From positions 1-14,837 of the forward strand of contig DHFM01000040.1 of the NCBI GenBank assembly GCA_002400405.1: DNA of 14,837 nucleotides. The letters run 5' to 3'. Positions 7,414 through 14,070 of this stretch are shown one piece after another (the stretch's first letter is position 1; each line of letters starts with the position of its first letter). The notes below the pieces were generated by a model. The model did no database searches. It saw only the letters and a list, made by a program, of their open reading frames with translations, and was not told where the DNA came from. The stretch comes from Candidatus Moranbacteria bacterium UBA4824 (lineage in GTDB: Bacteria > Patescibacteriota > Minisyncoccia > Moranbacterales > UBA2206). The position numbers were made by a program, and so were the translations under genes.

Positions 7414-8897
7414 TTTTTTATAATCCTTATTTCCCCCGTTTGCATATTCATCTCGACTTGATCCCCATCTTTCAAAATTTGAGTAGCATTTTTTGTGCCT
7501 ATTATTGCTGGAATTCCCAATTCACGCGAAACTATCGCCGCATGGCAAGCCATCCCCCCCTCATTAGTTATAATAGCCTTTGCATTTCTCATTAGCGGAA
7601 CAAATTCTATTCTAGTCATACTGGTAACTAAAATTTCTCCTGATTTAAATTTTTCATTTTTTGGATTTATTATTATCCTAACCCTTCCAAAAACAATTTT
7701 TTCTTTGGACTTACTTGCTACGACGCCACTAACAAAATTGCTAAGAAATTTTTTCGCTATAATATCAAAAAGTTTCTTACCTTCTTTGCCATAAATATAA
7801 TTTTTCTTATTTATATTTCCATAATTATATATACAAAAAACACTGCCTTGTCTTTTTTGCAATAAGCTCTTTGAAACTTTTTTTCCACTATCTAACAACT
7901 CTTCTATTTCTTTTGTGGAATAAAAACTAAGCATGTAATAATCTATCTTGTGCCTTTTTGCTATTTCTTTAAGCATCGCAAAAATGTGATAGAAATGACC
8001 CATGTAGATAAATTTCCGCAAATCAAACCAACTAACAATTTTTTCGCAAAATTTTAAATCCGCCCTATCTTCTTGATTTAATTTTATCGATTCTTTTATT
8101 TTTGTTTTATTTTGCAATCTATTTATATTTCCCCTTGTAATATTTTCCAATTCTTCTTTTATTTTTTTTTCTCCTTTTGTTTTGATCTCTCTAATTGCAT
8201 CTTCAATGAGAGATTTTTCTGTTATCAATTTAGCTTGATAAAAATCAGTTCCTATCCAGAAAAATTTTTTCAAATATTCTGTAATATATTTTTGAATATC
8301 TTTTTTCCCAATACTAAGACAAATTTTTAAAAACAAAATCCTTTCCTGATTAAAAAATGTCAACTCGTCAGGATGGGAGAGTTCATTAATTATTTCTTTA
8401 GCTTTTTCATAATTTAAATTATGCCTTTTTTGAAATTTAGGTACTATTTCAGAATCTATTATCTCGCCTTTATCTTCACCAATTATTCCATATTGCCACC
8501 ACAAATAAAAAAGTTTATTAATTTTTGAAAAATATTTTAAAATTATTTTTTCATTCAATTCATTCTCATTATAATATTGGTTGAATAAAGCATCTATTTT
8601 TTTAGTAACACCCAAATGACCCGCGATTAAACTTTCCAGATTTTTTGAATTTTTTTGATAGTCAGAATATATTTTATTAGATAATTTTTTCATATATTTC
8701 TTAGGCAATATCTGATAAAATAATTGAAGATTATCTGGTGTTAAATAAAAAATAATCGGTGAATATTTTGATTTGTGTATTTTTTCAGAATCAGCATAAG
8801 CTGAATAAACTGCATCCATAACATAAAAACATGCTCTAGCGCTTTGAACATCAAAATTATTTTGCGTTATAAAATCTGATACTTCTTTCCTATTCAT
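7410..8897 (-). CDS. PEP-utilizer mobile-domain protein, array member 6 (diverged tail)
   Basis: 495 residues, the longest member. The phosphohistidine domain is intact: RVRIIINP, GEILVTSMTRIEFVPLMRNA, AIITNEGGMACHAAIVSREL, candidate His at 452. Its tail, GIPAIIGTKNATQILKDGDQ followed by VEMNMQTGEIRIIKK, and its DNA are clearly different from the shared repeat. The N-terminal ~400 residues align by eye with member 4: ELTFFNQERILFLKI...LKKFFWIGTDFY...TEKSL, a segment around WFDLRKFIYMGHFYHIF, and STKEIEELL...LLQKRQGS. No ATP-grasp domain. It begins 14 bases after member 7 and ends overlapping member 5 by ATGA. Same family, substrate unknown. Confidence 0.9.
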   Translation of the reverse strand: MNRKEVSDFITQNNFDVQSARACFYVMDAVYSAYADSEKIHKSKYSPIIFYLTPDNLQLFYQILPKKYMKKLSNKIYSDYQKNSKNLESLIAGHLGVTKKIDALFNQYYNENELNEKIILKYFSKINKLFYLWWQYGIIGEDKGEIIDSEIVPKFQKRHNLNYEKAKEIINELSHPDELTFFNQERILFLKICLSIGKKDIQKYITEYLKKFFWIGTDFYQAKLITEKSLIEDAIREIKTKGEKKIKEELENITRGNINRLQNKTKIKESIKLNQEDRADLKFCEKIVSWFDLRKFIYMGHFYHIFAMLKEIAKRHKIDYYMLSFYSTKEIEELLDSGKKVSKSLLQKRQGSVFCIYNYGNINKKNYIYGKEGKKLFDIIAKKFLSNFVSGVVASKSKEKIVFGRVRIIINPKNEKFKSGEILVTSMTRIEFVPLMRNAKAIITNEGGMACHAAIVSRELGIPAIIGTKNATQILKDGDQVEMNMQTGEIRIIKK

Positions 8898-8911
8898 TTT
8901 ATTAATAAAAT

Positions 8912-9940
8912 TTATTTCACAATCTTAACAATCCCTTTATCCGCATCCACCTCCACCAAATCCCCATCCTTCAAAACCTGTGTGGCGATTTTAGTACCGA
9001 TGATACAAGGTTTTTTCATTTCGCGAGCAACAATGGATGCATGGCAGAGCACTCCTCCCTCATCTGTCACAAAGGCCACTGCTTTTTTCATGGCCTGGAC
9101 ATATCTTGGATCAGTCATAGAGGCCACGATAACATCACCTTCTTTCACGTTATTCGCTTCCTCTATTTTTCTAATATTAACAACTCTTCCTGTCGCCTTT
9201 CCGGGAAAACCAATAGATCCTGCTATTTCTTCTTGATCTATATTCATACTCCTAGTTTCATCTATTTTGTCCAAAATTTTATCAGCTTCTTTTTTTGAAT
9301 AAAATTTAATACCTTTTGCATAATTTTTTAAAAATAAAAACTCTTTTCTCTTTTTCAAACCTTTTGGCAATTTTTTATTTTTAATAAATTCATTATATTC
9401 ATCTATTGTTAGGTATTCGAGTGTGTCATGATCAATACCGAAATTATTCTCTATTTTATTTAAGAGTTTTTTTTGTAAAGTCATACCAACCTTATGAACA
9501 TCTTCTAGCTTCTCCCTGGTCTCCACGCAAAGATCTATTGTATCTTGAGGTAAATTATCCACATAATCAGAGGCATAACAAGCAACTAATATTATCCCAA
9601 TAAAATCTCTCATGTATTGATGCAATACACTTAAAGATTTTATAGCATCCAAATGTTCATCTTTTAAGAATACTCTGTATTTCTTCAATAATTCGAAATT
9701 AACCTTTGCATAATTAATAAAGTCTTGTTTTGAATATTTTTTGAAATATGAAATTGGCCAAGTGGCATAATTATCACTCGAAACAAAATGATAGAATATT
9801 TCATCTTGAATTAAATAATAAATAGGAGTCGCCTTATAAGAAAAGAATTCTTGCGTCTTTTTAGAATAAAACCATTCAGCAATTATAGAAGACCCCAATA
9901 CAGTGTATTCTCTTTGATGTTTTTCATAATCATTTTTCAT
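8912..9940 (-). CDS. PEP-utilizer mobile-domain protein, array member 7 (first gene of the array)
   Basis: 342 residues, the promoter-proximal member. C-terminal domain: GSIGFPGKATGRVVNI, GDVIVASMTDPRYVQAMKKA, AFVTDEGGVLCHASIVAREM, candidate His at 300, and the shared tail ending GIVKIVK. Residues 1-190 are helical with many aromatic residues and no recognised signature. LTIDEYNEFIKNKKLPKGLK followed by KRKEF resembles member 5. No ATP-grasp domain, signal peptide or membrane segment. It lies 67 bases downstream of the exonuclease gene with no convincing promoter of its own, so it may be read from the exonuclease promoter. Confidence 0.9.
   Translation of the reverse strand: MKNDYEKHQREYTVLGSSIIAEWFYSKKTQEFFSYKATPIYYLIQDEIFYHFVSSDNYATWPISYFKKYSKQDFINYAKVNFELLKKYRVFLKDEHLDAIKSLSVLHQYMRDFIGIILVACYASDYVDNLPQDTIDLCVETREKLEDVHKVGMTLQKKLLNKIENNFGIDHDTLEYLTIDEYNEFIKNKKLPKGLKKRKEFLFLKNYAKGIKFYSKKEADKILDKIDETRSMNIDQEEIAGSIGFPGKATGRVVNIRKIEEANNVKEGDVIVASMTDPRYVQAMKKAVAFVTDEGGVLCHASIVAREMKKPCIIGTKIATQVLKDGDLVEVDADKGIVKIVK
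8927..9027 (-). repeat. Shared 3' repeat, copy in array member 7
   Basis: Full-length copy closest to those at 4905 and 956. It covers the codons from the start of the KKPCIIGTK segment to near the stop. Confidence 0.85.
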
Positions 9941-10007
9941 ACTCTTATCTTATTTTTATTATTCTCAGTAAAATTTAAAAAATGCATCGGTATTTTGCAG
10001 TCTTAAT

Positions 10008-10739
10008 TTATTTTTTCAGATAATATTCTAACGTATAAATCCAATTCTCATCATTATCACCATCTTTTTCCCTCGCTTCTATTTTGCTATTCAAAAGCCA
10101 TTGCAAATATCCTGCGTCAGTTTTAGCAATTTCAGACACTTTTGATCCGTTATATTTTCCAAAGGGAAATTTTTTCATCAAAATTGGCAGGGCCGAAATT
10201 CTGAGCATCTCATCAATGACCGCGGATTCTTCTTTGAGTTCAACTAACATTTTTTGAAAAAGACGCTCGAAAAGTTTTTCCAAAACTCTCACATCCCCTA
10301 GTGCACTGTGAGGAACCACATCGCAAATATCTAGATCAAGAAAATATCTCAAATATTGCAAGCCGTGTTTAGGAATTTTTCCTTCCTTGTCTAAATGATG
10401 CGCAATTTTCAAAGTATCAATAAAATTTTCAACTTCAATATTTTCTTTTTTAAGCATATCCACATCAAACTGCGCATTATGCGCCACTAGAATATTTTCT
10501 TTTGAAAGAATATCTATTAATTTTTTTTGAAATTCCGAACCAACAAATGGATCCTTGTCCTCTACCATCTTATTGGTAATGTGAGTAATCGCCATAGCCT
10601 CTACTTGAATTGAAATGGGAGGCTTGAAAAGAGCATCAGATTCTTCTCCATTGAAACTATAGGCCACCTGGCATAGCCTATCATTTGGTCCTTTGCCGGT
10701 TGTTTCTGTGTCGAGAAAAATAAGGTTTGATTTGTTCAT
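10008..10739 (-). CDS. DnaQ-like 3'-5' exonuclease with C-terminal DUF3820-like segment
   Basis: 243 residues. A DEDDh exonuclease of the DNA polymerase III epsilon type: ExoI DTETTG at 10-15 (metal ligands D10, E12), ExoII HNAQFD at 87-92 (D92), ExoIII HSALGD at 144-149 (H144, D149). Residues ~187-216 (LMKKFPFGKYNGSKVSEIAK, then YLQWLL) match the small DUF3820 module often attached to such nucleases. Likely role: removal of 3' nucleotides in repair or proofreading; a dedicated epsilon subunit is less certain because no polymerase gene or clamp-binding motif is seen. It has a good promoter 25-53 bases upstream and no terminator before the phosphohistidine array, so it may lead that operon. 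Confidence 0.9.
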   Translation of the reverse strand: MNKSNLIFLDTETTGKGPNDRLCQVAYSFNGEESDALFKPPISIQVEAMAITHITNKMVEDKDPFVGSEFQKKLIDILSKENILVAHNAQFDVDMLKKENIEVENFIDTLKIAHHLDKEGKIPKHGLQYLRYFLDLDICDVVPHSALGDVRVLEKLFERLFQKMLVELKEESAVIDEMLRISALPILMKKFPFGKYNGSKVSEIAKTDAGYLQWLLNSKIEAREKDGDNDENWIYTLEYYLKK

Positions 10740-10763
10740 AATTGTTGTTTTTTAACTATTTCC

Positions 10764-10792
10764 ATAATATCACCAAACGACCGTTTTCTCAA
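10764..10792 (-). promoter_or_regulatory. Sigma-70-type promoter for the exonuclease gene
   Basis: On the minus strand TTGAGA (10787-10792), a 17-base spacer, and TATTAT (10764-10769). It lies about 25 bases before the ATG, giving a short leader without a Shine-Dalgarno. It is the best promoter I found upstream of the array. Confidence 0.6.
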
Positions 10793-10876
10793 GTTTCCAA
10801 AAATATCGAAATATAAACTGCCGACTGGTGTACTATCAATGACTACATCAACTACAATTACTTAACAAAGTGTATT

Positions 10877-11044
10877 ATGACAAAAATTGAAAAACAACGA
10901 GTAACGCTTTTTTTGAGTTCTAGCCTTCTAAAGAAAGCCAAAATACAATCCATTATTGAAGAGAAAAGCCTAACTGCTTTGATTGAAAAATCCTTGCTTA
11001 GATATTTGCCGAAAAAGATAATCCCAAAAAAAAATTTCATTTAA
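10877..11044 (+). CDS. Small ribbon-helix-helix (CopG/Arc-like) DNA-binding protein
   Basis: 55 residues. The pattern fits a ribbon-helix-helix dimer: strand KQRVTLFL (6-13), helix A SSSLLKKAKIQSIIEE (14-29), a SLT turn, helix B ALIEKSLLRYL (34-44), then a basic tail. Such proteins are transcription repressors, often antitoxins that bind their own operator. No toxin gene is next to it: upstream is the divergent exonuclease gene, downstream, after 71 bases, a YggT-family membrane protein. The start has no clear ribosome binding site. Alternative: a stand-alone regulator, or an antitoxin that has lost its partner. Length and pattern support a real gene, but no single motif is decisive. Confidence 0.6.
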   Translation: MTKIEKQRVTLFLSSSLLKKAKIQSIIEEKSLTALIEKSLLRYLPKKIIPKKNFI

Positions 11045-11115
11045 TTTATTTTTTAAATATTAAAAATGAGCTAGAAAGATTATCGGTCTTTAATTAACCT
11101 ATAAACAATAACAAT

Positions 11116-11472
11116 ATGGACTCATCAAATTCACCCAGCACCAAGCCACTCTATCGTGGCACTCAAATAGTTTGGTATCTTTTAGGACTATTAGAAATCC
11201 TACTTGCTTTTCGTCTTGTACTGAAATTATTTGCAGCTAATTCGACAGCTGTCTTTACCAGCTTTATCTATGGTATAACTTATGTCTTTACTGCTCCATT
11301 TTTGAGCGTTTTTAGCATAACTAAAGTTTCCGGTAATATTTTTGAATGGACCACTCTTTTGGCTATGTTTGTCTACTGGATAATTGCCATCGGTATCGTT
11401 AAATTGTTTCTCATCGGCAAAACAGTTTCAATTCCGGAAGCAGCTGATAAACTAAACTCTCAAGAAAAATAA
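11116..11472 (+). CDS. YggT-family integral membrane protein
   Basis: 118 residues, with membrane segments at about 17-39 (IVWYLLGLLEILLAFRLVLK), 48-64 and 79-101 (LLAMFVYWIIAIGIVKLFL). The order W-L-G-LEI-LAFR, LKL-AN, F-YGITYVFTAPF and EWTTL-AM matches the YggT-like family, for which no firm biochemical role is known (links to division and osmotic stress have been proposed). The N-terminal 15 residues and C-terminal tail are polar. It is followed after 28 bases by the GlsB-like gene, and the two probably share a transcript ending at 11784. No Shine-Dalgarno is seen. Confidence 0.85.
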   Translation: MDSSNSPSTKPLYRGTQIVWYLLGLLEILLAFRLVLKLFAANSTAVFTSFIYGITYVFTAPFLSVFSITKVSGNIFEWTTLLAMFVYWIIAIGIVKLFLIGKTVSIPEAADKLNSQEK

Positions 11473-11500
11473 TTTCAGTTAATTAATTAATAAAAAAAAT

Positions 11501-11740
11501 ATGAGTATTCTTATTTGGATTATTTTTGGAGCCTTGGTCGGCTGGGTTGCTTCCATGGTTATGGGATCAAGCGGAGGATTAGTCTGGGATGTTATCGTTG
11601 GTATCGTAGGTGCACTACTTGGCGGATGGCTAATGAGTTTCCTAGGAAAAAGCGGTGTCTCCGGTTTCAATCTCTATAGTTTCCTAGTGGCCCTTCTCGG
11701 AGCGGTAATACTAATCGCAATCGTGAGAGCCCTACGATAA
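11501..11740 (+). CDS. GlsB/YeaQ/YmgE family stress-associated membrane protein
   Basis: 79 residues, almost entirely membrane: segments at about 2-21 (ILIWIIFGALVGWVASMVMG), 28-47 (VWDVIVGIVGALLGGWLMSF) and 57-77. The Gly spacing (GALVGW, GIVGALLGGW, FLVALLGAVILI) and length are typical of the family also called transglycosylase-associated protein, whose members are induced by stress; enzymatic activity is not established. It is the last gene of the short plus-strand group, and a strong terminator follows 14 bases after its stop. Confidence 0.9.
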   Translation: MSILIWIIFGALVGWVASMVMGSSGGLVWDVIVGIVGALLGGWLMSFLGKSGVSGFNLYSFLVALLGAVILIAIVRALR

Positions 11741-11743
11741 AAA

Positions 11744-11784
11744 ATTACTTCCATAAAAAAACAATCCACGCGGATTGTTTTTTT
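11744..11784 (+). repeat. Terminator-containing direct repeat, left copy
   Basis: AATTACTTCCATA, an A-run, CAATCC, four loop bases, GGATTG and a T-run match 14367-14409 except for the loop (ACGC versus TCGG) and one inserted base. The two copies flank the adhesin region. Confidence 0.6.
11754..11784. terminator. Bidirectional rho-independent terminator
   Basis: Stem ACAATCC / GGATTGT with loop ACGC, an A-run before and a T-run after, so it works on both strands. It ends the plus-strand YggT-GlsB group and also lies downstream of the convergent adhesin gene. An almost identical terminator recurs at 14381-14409. Confidence 0.88.
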
Positions 11785-11886
11785 GTTGACACGCCATAGC
11801 AAAAGGATGTTGGAACTATTTTTATGAAAAGAAAAAAATATATTTATATTCCTAATTTGAGTTTGAAAATATAATACTTTTTTAAT

Positions 11887-12906
11887 CTATTTATTTTTTT
11901 CCTCTAATTTAGCTCTAGTCAACGGTCCAACTATACCAGCTTGCTCAATTCCATTGTCTGCTTGGAATTTTTTGACCGCTTCGGTAGTAATTGGTCCATA
12001 AAATCCCGTGATATATTGAGCGTCTAAATAACCCAGCTTGACTAAAATAGCTTGAATATTTTTAATTCCATCCGTTGTTTGCATACTAAAATCATTAGTC
12101 GAAAGCTCTGGCAGAATATTCTCTAGATTAATTTTCTTTTTCGCTTTGGTTTTTTTAGTATCAGGATTTTCAACATAAATGCCTTTAGTATGATCAGTTT
12201 TAGATTTAAGTAGTTTATCCAAACAAAATTTAGCCACTAATTTTTTGGAAGATTTTCGATCAACCGAAGAAGCCTCGCGAGTGCCAATATACACTTTTGC
12301 ATCATCATCAAAATGCTTACCCTTAATAGTTAGTTTTAATTTATTTCGACAATCGCCTTTTTCTTCAATATATTTGTAGCCTGACCAAGAAGTGATTTTA
12401 GCGCGATCAGGTTCATCAGAATTATTTTCTTCCTGCTCTTCCTCTTCGACTTCCTCTTCAACTTCCTCTTCAACTTCATCTTCGACTTCATCTTCGACTT
12501 CATCTATCACAAAATTTGCTGTGACTGAAATATCCTCAGTAACATTAGTATCCGTTCTCGGATTGCTTGTGGAGTCATCACTCCAATTCACAAAAACATA
12601 ACCCTCATCTGGAACGGCAGTCACCGCTGATCCATTCGCTCCGTCATTTACCGTTTGAGGTGAATCACCGGCGATGGAACCATTGTCCCCAGCGGTGTAA
12701 GTGAGTGTATAAGTTGCGGCTTCGGGAGGTATTGATTGTAAATAAGGATAGCCTCTATTGAGTTCGTCCATCGCCCAAATAGTTGCAAAATTCCAACCCA
12801 CACTAGTAAAAGTAGTTTGTGTTTTCATTTCTTCTGTCGTTTTTCCTGTACCCCCAGCGCTTATTACTTGACCGGAAGTATCCGTATCCCAAAAGGAATT
12901 CGTCAC
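11887..12906 (-). CDS. C-terminal part of a frameshifted GLUG-type surface adhesin
   Basis: 339 residues from the first ATG, but the frame is open upstream to about 12957, where it joins the GLUG repeats of the neighbouring ORF. So this is the downstream piece of one gene, probably not translated from its own start. In order: the end of a GLUG unit (SFWDTDTSGQ), a divergent InlB B-repeat/bacterial repeat domain at about 66-132 (YTLTYTAGDNGSIAG...VFVNWSDDS), an acidic linker 134-166 of EVE/DEVE units, an IPT-like segment about 168-261 with two Cys, and a peptidoglycan-binding domain 273-336 (IKNIQAILVKLGYL, FYGPITTEAVKKFQ, GPLTRAKL). Likely role of the intact protein: cell-surface attachment, held on peptidoglycan by the C-terminus. 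The ends of the gene are intact; only one base is missing. Confidence 0.8.
   Translation of the reverse strand: MTNSFWDTDTSGQVISAGGTGKTTEEMKTQTTFTSVGWNFATIWAMDELNRGYPYLQSIPPEAATYTLTYTAGDNGSIAGDSPQTVNDGANGSAVTAVPDEGYVFVNWSDDSTSNPRTDTNVTEDISVTANFVIDEVEDEVEDEVEEEVEEEVEEEEQEENNSDEPDRAKITSWSGYKYIEEKGDCRNKLKLTIKGKHFDDDAKVYIGTREASSVDRKSSKKLVAKFCLDKLLKSKTDHTKGIYVENPDTKKTKAKKKINLENILPELSTNDFSMQTTDGIKNIQAILVKLGYLDAQYITGFYGPITTEAVKKFQADNGIEQAGIVGPLTRAKLEEKNK
12445..12504 (-). repeat. 12-base tandem repeat coding the acidic linker
   Basis: Five consecutive 12-base units (TTCRACTTCMTC on the plus strand) encode EVE/DEVE repeats in the adhesin. It is prone to length change in steps of four residues without loss of frame. 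Confidence 0.75.
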
Positions 12907-12929
12907 TGATCCTGAAAAATTCTGTCCAA

Positions 12930-13601
12930 CTAAACCACCAAAGCCAGAAGAACCAAAACAGAACCTGTGGAATAAGAATTGGTTATACTGCCAAATGAAT
13001 AGTTACCGACTAAACCACCAGCAGTAATAGTGCCTGAAACAGAAGCTGTGGAATAAGAATTGGATATATTGCCAAATGAATAGTTACCGACTAAACCACC
13101 AACAGTATTAGTGCCCGAAATAGAACCTGTGGAATAAGCATTGGAGATATTAGAATTAAATGAATAACCAACTAAACCACCCACATAATTTCCTCCCGTA
13201 ATGTTAACATCTTCCAAGCCTATATTTCCAAAATCAGCACCATCTGAATAACCAAACAATCCAATGTGACTTCCTGCAGGTCTATTAATGAATAAATCAC
13301 TTATCATATTCTCACCCCCGTTAAATGAACCTGTAAATTTTACAGCACTATCACCAATCGGCTCAAACCCTACCTCCTCATTCCAATTCACAGTATCGCT
13401 ACAATCAATATCATTATTCAAAACATAGTATGCATCCAAATCATTTTCCATCTCCTGTAATTGAGTGCAAGTTGTTATTTGAAAAGCCGTATCAGAAGTG
13501 AGTCCATCTCCCGAACCAGAAAAAGCAAAAACATTTCTTGTTCCAAAAAACAAAACAGCAACTGCGAAAATAATTACCCCTAACAACATTTTAAATCTCA
13601 T
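12930..13601 (-). CDS. N-terminal part of a frameshifted GLUG-type surface adhesin
   Basis: 223 residues; the last eight (LVLLALVV) are out of frame. It begins with a signal peptide (MRFKMLLGVIIFAVAVLFFG, then TRNVFA, cleavage expected near residue 26). A segment follows that is typical of GLUG proteins (GDGLTSDTAFQITTCTQLQE, LNNDIDCSDT, GFEPIGDSAVKFTGSFNGG), then GLUG units with a 27-residue period, each starting GGLVG and ending YSTGSVSG. One missing base at about 12953-12957 ends the frame. Restoring it gives GSVSGSSGFGGLVGQNFSGS and joins the ORF ending at 11887, for a protein of about 571 residues. It could be a real pseudogene, a phase-variable gene, or an assembly error; both halves are otherwise uneroded, which favours a recent change or an error. 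Confidence 0.82.
   Translation of the reverse strand: MRFKMLLGVIIFAVAVLFFGTRNVFAFSGSGDGLTSDTAFQITTCTQLQEMENDLDAYYVLNNDIDCSDTVNWNEEVGFEPIGDSAVKFTGSFNGGENMISDLFINRPAGSHIGLFGYSDGADFGNIGLEDVNITGGNYVGGLVGYSFNSNISNAYSTGSISGTNTVGGLVGNYSFGNISNSYSTASVSGTITAGGLVGNYSFGSITNSYSTGSVLVLLALVV
12960..13190 (-). repeat. 81-base tandem repeats coding GLUG units
   Basis: The 30-base block CCAAATGAATAGTTACCGAC + TAAACCACCA occurs at 12991-13020 and again at 13072-13101, with a weaker third copy from about 13156. The period is 81 bases (27 residues). The frameshift lies just outside the best-conserved units. Confidence 0.8.
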
Positions 13602-13639
13602 AATTTTAAAATTTATTTTCCTTTTTTATGTTTACAAAA

Positions 13640-13668
13640 ATTATATTTATACTATATCACAAAAAATC
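13640..13668 (-). promoter_or_regulatory. Possible promoter of the adhesin gene
   Basis: On the minus strand a perfect TATAAT (13640-13645) stands 39 bases before the ATG, with only a poor -35 (GATTTT, 13663-13668) 17 bases upstream. TATAGT at 13651-13656 is an alternative -10. The leader has GGA about 19 bases before the ATG, too far for a normal ribosome binding site. Confidence 0.35.
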
Positions 13669-13721
13669 AGAACCAAAAAGATATTTTCTTTATTTAATAG
13701 GGTAATTAATTATTTATCCCG

Positions 13722-13845
13722 TTAATTTTTAATTAGCTGGGACATAATTAATTTTTCAAAAATCGGATCGTTGAAATTTTCTGGTTTTCGCCATCATCCT
13801 AACGGCTTTTTCAAAATCTAAATTAACTTTTTGTTTTTCTGTCAT
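13722..13845 (-). pseudogene. Small ORF broken by a one-base shift
   Basis: The ATG at 13845 opens a frame of 29 residues (MTEKQKVNLDFEKAVRMMAK, then TRKFQRSDF). Removing one A from the AAAA run after GCG would instead continue as PENFNDPIFEKLIMSQLIKN to a TAA at 13722, giving a more natural ~40-residue acidic-helical protein. I do not recognise the family. The pattern (polar start, FEKAV helix) is like small antitoxin or accessory proteins, but that is weak. A promoter with tandem 12-base repeats lies just upstream. Confidence 0.35.
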
Positions 13846-13890
13846 ATTTTTATGTAAAAAGTGTTATTTGTTCGCCGATGAGGCAGACTT

Positions 13891-13919
13891 AATATGTTAC
13901 TGAACATGTTACTTAACAA
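13891..13919 (-). promoter_or_regulatory. Promoter overlapped by tandem 12-base operator-like repeats
   Basis: Two adjacent 12-base units, ATGTTACTGAAC and ATGTTACTTAAC on the plus strand (13894-13917), differ at one base. On the minus strand they fall between TTGTTA (13914-13919) and CATATT (13891-13896), spaced 17 bases, 46 bases before the ATG at 13845. This arrangement suits a repressed promoter. Confidence 0.35.
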
Positions 13920-13920
13920 A

Positions 13921-14070
13921 TTATTTCATTTCCTGCATTTCATCAATTAAACCACGCTGCTGCTTTAATAATTCAATATCAATGTTTTTTTTCAACATTT
14001 TATAAACTTCTTCCTCAAGCCAAATCTTTTGATCTTTGCCTCTATTAAATTTTATTGGCACTTCAAGCAT
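13921..14070 (-). CDS. Small hypothetical protein (49 residues)
   Basis: An ATG at 14070 gives MLEVPIKFNRGKDQKIWLEE followed by a basic and amphipathic helix (YKMLKKNIDIELLKQQRGLI) and a stop at 13921. The frame is also open for about 22 codons upstream without a start codon, so this could be the 3' remnant of a longer, decayed gene. I recognise no family. It lies directly upstream of the operator-like repeats and the frameshifted small ORF. Amphipathic character and lack of internal stops are the only support. Confidence 0.35.
   Translation of the reverse strand: MLEVPIKFNRGKDQKIWLEEEVYKMLKKNIDIELLKQQRGLIDEMQEMK

Noticed and set aside
956..9027. Shared ~100-base repeats as a CRISPR array or insertion sequence ends
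   Set aside because: Repeats are ~1 kb apart, in frame at the 3' ends of genes and encode a known protein domain; spacers are whole genes and no cas or transposase is present.
8982..9298. Plus-strand ORFs opposite the repeat copies, recurring at several array genes
   Set aside because: They recur only because the repeat DNA recurs; the minus frames carry the conserved phosphohistidine motif.
10858..11040. Minus-strand 60-residue ORF
   Set aside because: It lies opposite the RHH-like gene, which has the better protein pattern; no family features in the minus frame.
12392..12601. Plus-strand Ser/Thr-rich ORF of 69 residues
   Set aside because: It is the antisense of the acidic EVE/DEVE repeat of the adhesin; the low-complexity Ser pattern is produced by that repeat.
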